From JAFGKK01 sp049684495 (lineage in GTDB: Bacteria > Chloroflexota > Anaerolineae > Anaerolineales > RBG-16-64-43), in assembly GCA_049684495.1 (NCBI GenBank), contig JBAVFZ010000211.1, positions 1-9,974 of the forward strand: 9,974 bases of DNA, written 5' to 3'. The translations under genes were made by a program, and so were the position numbers. A model generated the notes under the pieces. That model saw only the letters and a list, made by a program, of their open reading frames with translations, had not been told where the DNA came from and did not search any database. The first letter of the stretch is position 1. Every line of letters starts with the position of its first letter. Shown here piece after piece: positions 1 through 5,363 of this stretch.

Positions 1-903
1 TTCCAAAACGGAGGCGGAATGGGAAAGGCACCCGCACGATTCGCGAACGATAAGTTTGGTCGGCAAATATGTTTTCAGCGGAACGGTCCGCCCTTCCAGA
101 AGATCCAACATTAATTTGGCGGAAGTCCAACCCTGTTTGTAAATCGGAAGCTTCACCGTTGTCAGGGAGGGCGATAAATATCCGGGGATGTCGATATTAT
201 CAAAGCCCGTAACAGCGATTTGTTCGGGTACCCGGATCTTCCTTTTCGCCAGTTCCTTCATGGCTCCGATCGCCGTGCCGTCGTCGAAACCAACGATGGC
301 GTCGATATCCCCGATCCCCGCGTCCAGAAAATAGCGGACGGCCTCGACTCCCGAACCAATCGAAAATTCGCCCGTATGAATCAACCGTGGATCGATCGGA
401 ATTCCCCGGTCCCGTAAAACCTCCTGGCACACCTCCCAACGTTCCTGGGAATCCGGATTTCCCTCCGGTCCCTTGGCGAACGCCAGGCGGCGGCAGGCAT
501 GCTGGTCGATCAAATGCGCGATCAACTCCCGCATGCCTGTGCGGTTGTCGATCAGCACAGACGGGATATTCCCCGCCTCCATGGAAACGCTGACCACCGG
601 CTTGGGACGGAATTGCTCGCAAAACGGAAGCATGCCCTTGCGTCCCGCGAATAATCCGATAGAAGCCGATAGAATCACCAGCCCGTCGAAAACCTTCCCT
701 GCGGCCAGTTGGAAAACCGTATTCCGTTGGGCTTCATATTCGTGGGGAGAATTCAGGCTGCCGCCCTCGATAATAATGCAGCTCATTCCGGCGGCCGTGG
801 CAAAATCCAAAACCCCGTCCAGAAACATCTGTTGAAATGGATCGATAGTCCAATCGATCAATAGGCCGATGGTTTTTCGCCGGTGATTGGATGCAACCTG
901 CAT
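1..903 (-). CDS. LacI-type periplasmic-binding-fold sensor protein without HTH, partial
   Basis: The 301 codons visible here run off the left edge without a stop. The protein opens directly with the first beta strand of a periplasmic-binding-protein type I (LacI/PurR sensor) fold (TIGLLIDW, residues 11-18). Further family segments are the DN..GMRELIAHLI helix (about 119-132), IVGFDDGTAIGAMKELAKR (203-221), VTGFDNID with SPSLTTVKLP (231-253), and LPTKLIVRESCGC (280-292). LacI repressors carry about 60 residues of helix-turn-helix before this fold. None is present, and an in-frame TGA at 928-930 excludes an upstream extension. In proteins I know with this start and a RESCGC ending, the sensor is followed by an output domain such as GGDEF, histidine kinase or AraC. 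That domain would lie outside the window, so its type is unknown. The ligand is probably a sugar, by family analogy. No convincing Shine-Dalgarno precedes ATG 903. Confidence 0.85.
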   Translation of the reverse strand, partial: MQVASNHRRKTIGLLIDWTIDPFQQMFLDGVLDFATAAGMSCIIIEGGSLNSPHEYEAQRNTVFQLAAGKVFDGLVILSASIGLFAGRKGMLPFCEQFRPKPVVSVSMEAGNIPSVLIDNRTGMRELIAHLIDQHACRRLAFAKGPEGNPDSQERWEVCQEVLRDRGIPIDPRLIHTGEFSIGSGVEAVRYFLDAGIGDIDAIVGFDDGTAIGAMKELAKRKIRVPEQIAVTGFDNIDIPGYLSPSLTTVKLPIYKQGWTSAKLMLDLLEGRTVPLKTYLPTKLIVRESCGCLSHSASVLE

Positions 904-1039
904 ATTATTATCCGATCTAATAATCCTTCACAATATTGTAGACAATTTGACAGCCCGAACTCGTAAAAAGCGGAGTAATACGTTTGAACACAATTAACCC
1001 GAATTTATCCGGGAATGTCTATCCAAGACCTGCAATAAT

Positions 1040-1071
1040 AAAAAAGGATAATGGGACTTTTCGGGTCCTTT
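1040..1071 (-). terminator. possible weak intrinsic terminator
   Basis: On the minus strand AAAGGA (1071-1066) can pair with TCCTTT (1048-1043). The 17-nt loop includes a GGAC/GTCC pair, and a run of T continues to 1040. The stem is short and lies about 550 nt past the stop of the ferredoxin gene, so a role in ending that transcript is only a guess. Confidence 0.2.
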
Positions 1072-1081
1072 ATGTTCGTAT

Positions 1082-1104
1082 TGACCCTTTATTATAAAAG
1101 GTCA
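1082..1104. promoter_or_regulatory. 23-bp near-perfect palindrome, candidate operator
   Basis: The arms TGACCCTTTAT and ATAAAAGGTCA flank one central base and match at 10 of 11 positions as reverse complements. It lies about 180 bp upstream of the sensor gene start and 26 bp from repeat element A. The dyad is AT-rich in the middle with GC-containing ends, as in a dimeric regulator site. No regulator can be assigned. It could also be the base of a weak hairpin. Confidence 0.35.
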
Positions 1105-1129
1105 GGTTATCGACAGGATATGCTTCCAT

Positions 1130-1266
1130 TAGCAGGGTGTTGAAAAAGCCGGTCGAGTAGCCCACGCTCTTTGCGGGCGTATCGAGACCGCGCCAAATTA
1201 CCGGTGGTCTCGATACGCAAAAACCGCTACTCGACCACCTTCGATGCCTTTTTCAACAACCTGTTA
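1130..1266. repeat. nested palindromic repeat element A (MITE- or REP-like)
   Basis: The outer ends are imperfect inverted repeats (17 of 19 matching; 1130-1148 and 1248-1266) of the form TARCAGGNTGTTGAAAAAG. Inside lie the 10-bp pair GGTCGAGTAG (1151-1160) with CTACTCGACC (1227-1236), and the perfect 13-bp pair GCGTATCGAGACC (1177-1189) with GGTCTCGATACGC (1206-1218). No protein is encoded. Motifs of the GTATCGAGACC/CTACTCGACC kind recur as dispersed palindromes in several bacterial phyla, as I recall. The symmetric ends suggest a small non-autonomous element, but I could not identify a target-site duplication. Confidence 0.7.
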
Positions 1267-1383
1267 GATACTAGACTTCCAATGCCATTCGCCGAGTATG
1301 ATTAAGACAAGCTTCTGAAAAATTCCGGATTTGTCATTGCTTCGCTCCCTGCCCCCGAAGAATAAAAGGAAAGGCGGTCACTC

Positions 1384-1543
1384 GAACAGGCTGTTGAAAA
1401 AGTCGATCGAGCCCTGCCCCGGCTTCGCCGTGCCGGAGCCGGGTAGCCAGCGTCCTTTGCGGGCGTATCCCTGGCTTGTCCTGGCCAGACCAAGCAAAAA
1501 CCGCTACTCGACCACCTCCAAAGATTTTTTCGCCGTCCTGCTA
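1384..1543. repeat. nested palindromic repeat element B, diverged copy of A
   Basis: It shares an exact 24-nt block with element A (1494-1517 against 1217-1240) and an exact 15-nt block (1455-1469 against 1169-1183). The left end AACAGGCTGTTGAAAAAGTC is close to that of A, while the right end (1521-1543) is decayed. Compared with A it carries a GC-rich insert of about 32 nt after the CGAG at 1408-1411. Its centre also differs: the GAGACC/GGTCTC pair is replaced by another dyad around CTGGCCAG (1481-1488). A and B are in direct orientation about 118 bp apart. Confidence 0.65.
1412..1446. repeat. 35-nt GC-rich hairpin module, copy 1
   Basis: This insert in element B begins CCCTGCCCCGGCTTCGCCG and can fold on itself. 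The same module sits at 5141-5175, matching at 18 of the first 19 positions and 27 of 35 overall without gaps. It is absent at the equivalent point of element A, where CGAG continues directly to TAG. Confidence 0.55.
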
Positions 1544-1621
1544 AATAATATTAACCTGTTTTTCCGCACCCGGGAAAGAAGATAGTGCAGAGGGGGAAGG
1601 GGAAAAATCCGAGAAGACCTT

Positions 1622-2491
1622 CTACCGCGGTTTTCCGTCCAATCGGCCGATATCGGTCCGGTGTTCCACGCGCTGCAGGAACTCCTCCACTACATCCACA
1701 TCCCGATGCAGTGTCAGGGAGATGGCTTTGACGGGGCAGATCTCCGCGCACCGGCCGCAGCCTTTGCAGCGGTCGTCGATCCGGGCATGCCCGTATTCCA
1801 CCTTGATTGCCTTCACATAACAGACGTCCACGCATCGCCCGCAGCCGACGCAGGATTCTTCGACCTCGACCGTCAATCCCGGCACACGGACCACCGTATC
1901 CCAAAAGGCGTGCGGTCCAAGCCGCAAACCGTGCCGGATCGTGCAGCAGCAGTCGCAGCAGAAGCAGACCGCCAGCATCCTCCGGTACGGGATCCCCAGG
2001 GCAAAGGCATCAAAGGAGGCGTGCACGACCAGCGGCACCAACCCCTTTTCCATCGCGGTGCGGGCGTGAGCGAGCGCTTCCTCCGTTCCGACGGTCCTGC
2101 CCATCGAAGCGTGGATCCGGGTCGCCCCCTGCCCCAGGAACAGGCAGCCGATGGTCTCCGGGTACGCGGTGCATTTTTCGGCATGCCGGCAGATGCAGCG
2201 GTGCAGGACAACCCGCGCATCCGACTTGGTGATCAACGGTTCGAGCAGCTCCCTCGGCAGGACTACGCTTTTCTCCGAGCGGACAGCCTCGTGGACCGGG
2301 AGGATGATCGATTCATTTTCATTTGTGCTGAACAGGGGACGGACCAAATAACCGACCACCGGTTGGTTTCCAATCCGGTTGGCCAGCTTGCTCAAGGGCC
2401 AGAACTTCATCAATAAATCGAAAACAAGCTTCGGACGCCCCACGTAAGGGATCTCCAGGGCCGCCGTCCTTTGCGCGTGGACGGCTGTCAT
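1622..2491 (-). CDS. cysteine-rich 4Fe-4S dicluster ferredoxin-like protein
   Basis: This 289-residue soluble protein is probably an electron carrier or a subunit of a cytoplasmic redox complex. Two C-terminal bacterial-ferredoxin motifs are clear: C214-x2-C217-x2-C220-x3-C224, with Tyr in place of the usual following Pro, and C242-x2-C245-x2-C248-x3-C252-P. The larger N-terminal part holds ten more cysteines in two groups. One is CICR with C107 and GC116LFLG (99-116); the other is the dense CFCCDCCC cluster (176-183). These could bind another cluster or metal. I recall proteins with a CxCR...C...EAL...GLV...CxCCxCC domain ahead of two ferredoxin motifs in anaerobes, without a firm function. 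ATG 2491 is the first possible start because an in-frame TAA lies at 2501-2503. It is monocistronic in appearance, isolated by repeats on both sides. Confidence 0.88.
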   Translation of the reverse strand: MTAVHAQRTAALEIPYVGRPKLVFDLLMKFWPLSKLANRIGNQPVVGYLVRPLFSTNENESIILPVHEAVRSEKSVVLPRELLEPLITKSDARVVLHRCICRHAEKCTAYPETIGCLFLGQGATRIHASMGRTVGTEEALAHARTAMEKGLVPLVVHASFDAFALGIPYRRMLAVCFCCDCCCTIRHGLRLGPHAFWDTVVRVPGLTVEVEESCVGCGRCVDVCYVKAIKVEYGHARIDDRCKGCGRCAEICPVKAISLTLHRDVDVVEEFLQRVEHRTDIGRLDGKPR

Positions 2492-2523
2492 GATCGGATT
2501 TTACCCCATTCAAAAACCAAATC

Positions 2524-2553
2524 GTCTTCCCCGCATTCTATCAGCGGGGATCC
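2524..2553. repeat. 9-nt-loop hairpin repeat, single unit
   Basis: CCCCGC (2529-2534) pairs exactly with GCGGGG (2544-2549) around a 9-nt loop. The flanks GTC and ATCC match the family pattern GTCATNCCNGC-N9-GCNGGNATCC. It lies about 35 nt upstream of the ferredoxin start codon. Confidence 0.6.
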
Positions 2554-2590
2554 AGGGCGTGCTCAATTTAGACCGTTGTATCGGATTTGT

Positions 2591-2660
2591 GGATGCCGGC
2601 CACGTAAGCTCAGGTATGACGATTTGTTCGTCATCCCCGCGTGGTTCTAGCGGGGATCCA
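2591..2660. repeat. hairpin repeat pair 1
   Basis: The left unit (2591-2620) is decayed: only ATGCC/GGTAT still pairs. The right unit has perfect 8-bp arms ATCCCCGC (2633-2640) and GCGGGGAT (2650-2657) with a 9-nt loop. The linker GACGATTTGTTCGTC (2618-2632) is itself a dyad and differs at one base from the linker at 7693-7707. Confidence 0.65.
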
Positions 2661-2697
2661 GAGCGTACGCATTTAGAACCGATTCTACTAATTCGTG

Positions 2698-2826
2698 GAT
2701 GCCTGCTAAGTACAGGCCGGCATGATGGTTTTTCGTCATCCCGGCGCCTGCCCCCCGAGCGATGAGCGACGGTATTCATTCGGCGCGAAGACTTACCGAG
2801 CCGGGGTGATCAAAGCCGGGATCCAC
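2698..2826. repeat. hairpin repeat pair 2, right unit with a 69-nt loop
   Basis: The left unit has GCCTG (2701-2705) pairing with CAGGC (2713-2717). The right unit keeps perfect 8-bp arms ATCCCGGC (2738-2745) and GCCGGGAT (2815-2822), but they are separated by 69 nt instead of 9. Either about 60 bp was inserted into the loop, or two half-units flank unrelated sequence. The loop begins GCCTGCCCCCCGAGCG and shows no gene. Confidence 0.55.
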
Positions 2827-2840
2827 GAGGATCAAGATCA

Positions 2841-2914
2841 TGGATACCGGCCAAGTTCACGCCGGTATGACGATCACAGGTTCGTCATCCCGGCGTGGTT
2901 TAGGCCGGGATCCA
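2841..2914. repeat. hairpin repeat pair 3, best preserved
   Basis: Both units are perfect. ATACCGGC (2844-2851) pairs with GCCGGTAT (2861-2868), and ATCCCGGC (2887-2894) pairs with GCCGGGAT (2904-2911). Each stem encloses a 9-nt loop. The linker starts GACGA and ends TCGTC, so the pair can also close into one larger stem. GGAT opens the left unit and ATCC closes the right one. Confidence 0.7.
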
Positions 2915-2985
2915 CAGCCAACACAAACACAACAGAATCTGGTCAATCAAGAATCCCTGCCAAGATTATTATTATTATCGGTTGT

Positions 2986-3474
2986 TCAATCCGGATACAC
3001 CCGCCAGCCGATTTGGTCCAGATCGGTCCCTTCGGCCATCCGAAGCGGCGCCTCTGCCACCAGCACCTCGGCCTCGACCGCCACCGATCCGTCGGGGAGG
3101 TGGATTGCGCTGCGGGCCTCCGCGATCCGCCCCCGGTCTTTGACCAGTTCGCCGCGGATGACCAGCGGCACGCCGATCGGAACCGGTTTCCGGTAGCGTA
3201 ATTCCATCTTCATCGTCACAAAGAAGCGGAATGCGGTCGCGCCCAGGACGGTGCGGCCGGCAACTTCGTCCAGGATCGCGGCGGAAATCCCGCCGTGCAG
3301 GTGGCCCGGGTATCCCTGGTAATTTTCCGGCGCCGTCCAATCGACGCGCACTTTGCCGGGCGTCTCGGTATAGAATTTTACATGCAAGCCGGCTTCATTC
3401 TGCAAACCACAGACGAAACACATTCTGGAATTGGGTTGCTTATCGCGAGGAGCCTGGGATGGATTGTCCGGCAT
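2986..3474 (-). CDS. PaaI-family hotdog-fold thioesterase
   Basis: This 162-residue protein has the PaaI/YbgC-like hotdog fold, whose members hydrolyse acyl-CoA thioesters in the cytoplasm. HLHGGISAAILDEVAG (58-73) is the family core: the HGG turn and the following acidic D69/E70 on the central helix match the catalytic region. The N-terminal CFVCGLQNEAGL (19-30) matches the CxxCG...N..GL opening common in this subfamily. Strands RTVLGATAFRFFVTMKMELRYRKPVPIG (74-101) complete the fold. The length is slightly above the usual 130-150, with about 15 extra polar residues at the start. ATG 3474 has a strong AGGAGG at 3491-3486, 11 nt upstream, which supports this start. The substrate cannot be told from sequence. 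The gene stands alone, divergent from the Fur-family gene. Confidence 0.88.
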   Translation of the reverse strand: MPDNPSQAPRDKQPNSRMCFVCGLQNEAGLHVKFYTETPGKVRVDWTAPENYQGYPGHLHGGISAAILDEVAGRTVLGATAFRFFVTMKMELRYRKPVPIGVPLVIRGELVKDRGRIAEARSAIHLPDGSVAVEAEVLVAEAPLRMAEGTDLDQIGWRVYPD

Positions 3475-3485
3475 TTTCCGCTGTT

Positions 3486-3526
3486 CCTCCTGGATCGCTG
3501 ATCCCTTGAAAAATCACCCCATTATA
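3486..3526 (-). promoter_or_regulatory. thioesterase -10 box and ribosome binding site
   Basis: On the minus strand a consensus TATAAT lies at 3526-3521 and AGGAGG at 3491-3486. A start of transcription near 3514 would give a leader of about 40 nt. There is no recognisable -35 hexamer at the right spacing, so the promoter may be weak or activator-dependent. The ribosome site is the firmer call. Confidence 0.45.
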
Positions 3527-3700
3527 CCTACATCATTATGCGTCGCCGGCGGAATAACCGATACAGAGAACAAGCCGCACAGAACGGCGCAGGAACGCTC
3601 CTTCCACGGCCATCCAATCCGACAGCCGCATCGACCGCTTTCCAATTGATGGAGCCCGATCCGGATCGCCGCGGGTACGCCGGTCCAGGCCTGCGCGGGC

Positions 3701-3729
3701 TTGACACGTCATGCACGGGGGGATATTAT
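3701..3729 (+). promoter_or_regulatory. sigma70-type promoter of the Fur-family/ZIP operon
   Basis: A consensus TTGACA (3701-3706) and TATTAT (3724-3729) are separated by exactly 17 nt. Transcription would start near 3736, giving a leader of about 33 nt before ATG 3769. The -10 box lies within the palindromic operator, so a bound regulator would block polymerase. Confidence 0.8.
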
Positions 3730-3754
3730 GAGAATGGTTCTCATTCTCATAATA
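3724..3754. promoter_or_regulatory. 31-bp perfect palindromic Fur/Zur-type operator
   Basis: The left arm TATTATGAGAATG (3724-3736) and the right arm (3742-3754) are exact reverse complements around the 5-nt centre GTTCT. Inside, TGAGAA-TGG-TTCTCA (3729-3743) is a second, overlapping dyad. Two dimers could therefore bind on offset faces, as known for Fur-family sites. The GAGAATG/CATTCTC half-sites resemble both Fur and Zur boxes, so the metal cannot be read from the site. It covers the -10 box and the transcription start and lies 14 bp before the regulator's own start codon, which indicates autorepression. Confidence 0.85.
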
Positions 3755-3768
3755 AAGCAGGTGGCCGC

Positions 3769-4173
3769 ATGAAAACAAGCCTCGCTCCCTCCCTCCGCCT
3801 CACCCGCCAGCGGCGGCTGGTGCTCGATATCATCCGGGAAGCCAAGGGGCACCTGGATGCGGATACGCTCTACCGGAGAGCCAAAGACCGGAATCCGAAG
3901 ATCGGCTTGGCGACCGTTTACCGGTCGCTCGCGCTCCTGCGGGAAGCCAACCTGGTGCAGGAACACCGGCTGGGGGAAAACCATTCCCATTTTGAGCCGG
4001 CCGGAGGCTCCCTGCACCATCATTTCACGTGCCTCAAATGCGGGCGGGTCGTGGAGTTCCGCTCGCCGCAGGTGATGCAATCGGCGCAAGCGCTGGGCAG
4101 GCGCAAGGGGCTGCAGATCGTCGATGTGCGCCTGGATGTGACGGGATACTGCGCATCCTGCCGGCCGGCATGA
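3769..4173 (+). CDS. Fur-family metal-responsive transcriptional regulator
   Basis: This 134-residue regulator would repress transcription when its metal is bound. The winged-helix part contains RLTRQRRLVLDII (10-22), the HLDADTLYRRAK segment (28-39) and the recognition-helix signature GLATVYRSLALL (46-57). The dimerisation part has HHHFTCLKCGRVVEF (83-97). The cysteine pairs C88/C91 and C128/C131 match the structural zinc site. H28, E76, H83 and H85 occupy positions like those of the regulatory site, judged by eye. A His that Fur often has shortly before the last Cys pair appears to be missing. ATG 3769 is preferred over a much longer upstream frame because promoter, operator and AGGTGG (3759-3764) all lie just before it. 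The neighbouring transporter makes zinc or iron sensing likely, with Zur and Fur both possible. Confidence 0.9.
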   Translation: MKTSLAPSLRLTRQRRLVLDIIREAKGHLDADTLYRRAKDRNPKIGLATVYRSLALLREANLVQEHRLGENHSHFEPAGGSLHHHFTCLKCGRVVEFRSPQVMQSAQALGRRKGLQIVDVRLDVTGYCASCRPA

Positions 4174-4227
4174 TTCGCACGCCGGTTAAACCTCCCCACC
4201 GGATCGGATAAAAGGATCACGATTTGC

Positions 4228-5130
4228 ATGAACGCTATTTGGATGGCTGCGCTGCTGAGCCTGATAGCCGGCATGGGCACCGGTCTGGGCGGGATTATTG
4301 CGATCATCCGCAGACCCGGCCGGCGGGCTTTCGGTTTTTTAATGGGGATCACGGCCGGGGTGATGATCTCGCTTTCCTTTCTTCAACTGGTGAGCGAAGC
4401 CTGGAAACTACAGGGATATCTCACCGCCACGATCGGTTTCGGAGCCGGCGCGATCCTCATGTTTGGATTGGACATCCTGCTTCCGCATATACACTTCGGC
4501 GAGCGGGAAGGCGCTGCGGCGAATGTGCTTGAGGGGGATAAAGCGGCGGGAGATCCTGATTGCGAATCCGATCCGGAGGCTTCGCTTCCGATCCGCGGGC
4601 AGGCATTGAATCGCGGAAAGGATCGAGAGGGCCGCCACCCGCATTCTGGCGACGGCCGGGATGTTCCCCGAAGGAGGAATCCGGTACTTCTTCAAAGCGG
4701 CATCCTGTTGGCCATCGGGATCACGATTCACAACCTGCCGGAGGGGATCGCCGTGGGAGCGGGTTACGTGCATCTCCCCGAATTCGGGTTCTTCATTGCG
4801 TTGGCGATCATGCTGCACAACATCCCGGAAGGCATCGCCACCGCGCTGCCGCTTTGCCAGGGCGGGATGCGCCGGAGGGACGCATTCCTCGTCGCGCTTC
4901 TCTCGGGGTTCGCCGAACCTGTCGGCGCGCTGGCCGCGGCTTCCTTCCTCGGGAACTTTAAATTCCTCATCCCCGGTTCGCTCGCCTTTGCCGGCGGGGT
5001 GATGATGTTCATCACCCTGGACGAACTTATCCCCATCGCCCGGGAACACGGCCACCAGCATTACGTGGCGATGGGGTTGATCTCCGGCTCGATTGCCGTG
5101 TTCCTGTTGTCCGGATTGATGGGGGTATGA
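4228..5130 (+). CDS. ZIP-family divalent metal transporter (ZupT-like)
   Basis: This 300-residue inner-membrane protein should import zinc, iron or related divalent ions. About eight hydrophobic segments are visible: roughly 4-26, 36-53, 64-86, 155-176, 185-207, 220-240, 247-269 and 278-298. The paired metal-site motifs HNLPEG (H168, N169, E172) and HNIPEG (H197, N198, E201) are intact. SGFAEPVGALA (226-236) and DELIPIAREHGH (265-276) are also typical of the ZupT/GufA branch. The cytoplasmic loop (about 90-152) is long and charged, but nearly lacks the histidine repeats common in zinc ZIPs; only HPH at 137-139 remains. It starts 54 bp after the regulator's stop, on the same strand, so it is probably co-transcribed and under the same operator. 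AAAGGA upstream of ATG 4228 is rather distant. Confidence 0.92.
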   Translation: MNAIWMAALLSLIAGMGTGLGGIIAIIRRPGRRAFGFLMGITAGVMISLSFLQLVSEAWKLQGYLTATIGFGAGAILMFGLDILLPHIHFGEREGAAANVLEGDKAAGDPDCESDPEASLPIRGQALNRGKDREGRHPHSGDGRDVPRRRNPVLLQSGILLAIGITIHNLPEGIAVGAGYVHLPEFGFFIALAIMLHNIPEGIATALPLCQGGMRRRDAFLVALLSGFAEPVGALAAASFLGNFKFLIPGSLAFAGGVMMFITLDELIPIAREHGHQHYVAMGLISGSIAVFLLSGLMGV

Positions 5131-5202
5131 ATCCACGAAGCCCTGCCCCGGGTTCGCCGGGCGGGGCCGGGCGAGCACGAAGAAGATCTGAAGGACACGA
5201 AG
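5129..5202 (+). repeat. ACGAAG-type dispersed repeat, interrupted copy
   Basis: GAATCCACGAAG (5129-5140) begins within the ZIP stop codon. It is followed by a 35-nt GC-rich module and then continues CACGAAGAAGATCTGAAGG... to 5202. With the module removed it aligns with the inverted copy at 5382-5423, exact at the first 12 bases and clearly related after that. A run of eight T (5203-5210) follows. The GC hairpin plus T-run might serve as a terminator for the ZIP operon, although about 30 nt separate them. Confidence 0.6.
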
Positions 5203-5363
5203 TTTTTTTTAGCAACGGCTCAAGGATGAATATTTATTAATAGTCCGCGGATTCCGCAAATGGTTTGAGTGATCGTGAAATTATTTCAATAGATTATTCC
5301 GCGAAATCCGGTTATTCCGTGTAATTCGCGTACTGGGATTTCCAGACCAGGCAGTGGCAGTTT
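5131..5363. other. convergent junction between ZIP and cofC
   Basis: Two genes end facing each other here. After the repeat and T-run, 5211-5340 is AT-richer. Read on the minus strand it shows ACGCGAATTACACGGAAT (about 5332-5315) and further CGCGGAAT-like words, reminiscent of decayed tandem short repeats. No gene and no canonical terminator for cofC were found. Confidence 0.5.
5141..5175. repeat. 35-nt GC-rich hairpin module, copy 2
   Basis: It begins CCCTGCCCCGGGTTCGCCG. CCGG-GTTCG-CCGG (5148-5160) can form the inner stem, extended by GCCCC/GGGGC. It interrupts the ACGAAG-type repeat at the point where the other copy has only two bases. The same module is inside repeat element B at 1412-1446. 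Confidence 0.55.

Larger units (their letters stand above)
904..1621. other. 718-bp gene-free region between sensor and ferredoxin genes
   Basis: I see no credible gene here. Short open frames at 1302-1493 and 1331-1585 lie inside the repeat elements and lack family features. The region holds two related palindromic elements (1130-1266 and 1384-1543), a 23-bp palindrome (1082-1104) and a possible weak hairpin terminator (1040-1071). The first 120 bases next to the sensor gene are AT-rich and include the perfect 10-bp palindrome ACAATATTGT at 930-939. Its promoter probably lies there, but no -35/-10 pair is clear. The 120 bases between the two repeat elements show nothing I recognise. Confidence 0.7.
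2492..2985. other. 494-bp gene-free region filled with hairpin repeats
   Basis: No gene is credible here. Frames at 2490-2765, 2510-2779 and 2722-3201 read through palindromes on both strands and resemble no family. The region consists of one single hairpin and three hairpin pairs (listed separately), joined by 30-60 nt linkers. It lies between two minus-strand genes, so it is both the 3' flank of the thioesterase gene and the promoter region of the ferredoxin gene. TAAAAT at 2503-2498 on the minus strand could be a -10 box for the latter, but no matching -35 is visible. Confidence 0.7.
3475..3768. other. divergent promoter region between thioesterase and Fur-family genes
   Basis: Both flanking genes read outward, so this region must hold two promoters. 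The right 70 bp carry the plus-strand promoter and operator; the left 55 bp carry the thioesterase signals. The GC-rich middle (about 3540-3695) has an open frame continuous with the Fur-family gene. It resembles no family and lies upstream of the promoter, so I treat it as non-coding. Confidence 0.65.

Noticed and set aside
1302..1585. Short open frames in both directions
   Set aside because: They lie within repeat element B and its flank, and their sequence follows the palindromes, not a protein family.
1661..2416. 251-codon open frame on the plus strand
   Set aside because: It is antisense to the ferredoxin-like gene, whose motifs are unmistakable, and its own product shows no domain.
2524..2914. 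CRISPR array
   Set aside because: The repeats are short hairpins in alternating orientation with irregular spacing and no uniform spacers, and no cas gene is present.
2490..2985. Small genes in the hairpin-repeat region
   Set aside because: The frames read through palindromes on both strands and have neither ribosome sites nor family features.
3538..3768. Long N-terminal extension of the Fur-family frame, starting at ATG 3538
   Set aside because: It spans the consensus promoter and operator, has no family similarity, and the conserved domain begins right after ATG 3769.
5141..5210. Canonical intrinsic terminator after the ZIP gene
   Set aside because: The GC hairpin and the run of eight T are about 30 nt apart, and the hairpin is a repeat module also found at 1412-1446. 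A terminator role is possible but not supported as a feature.
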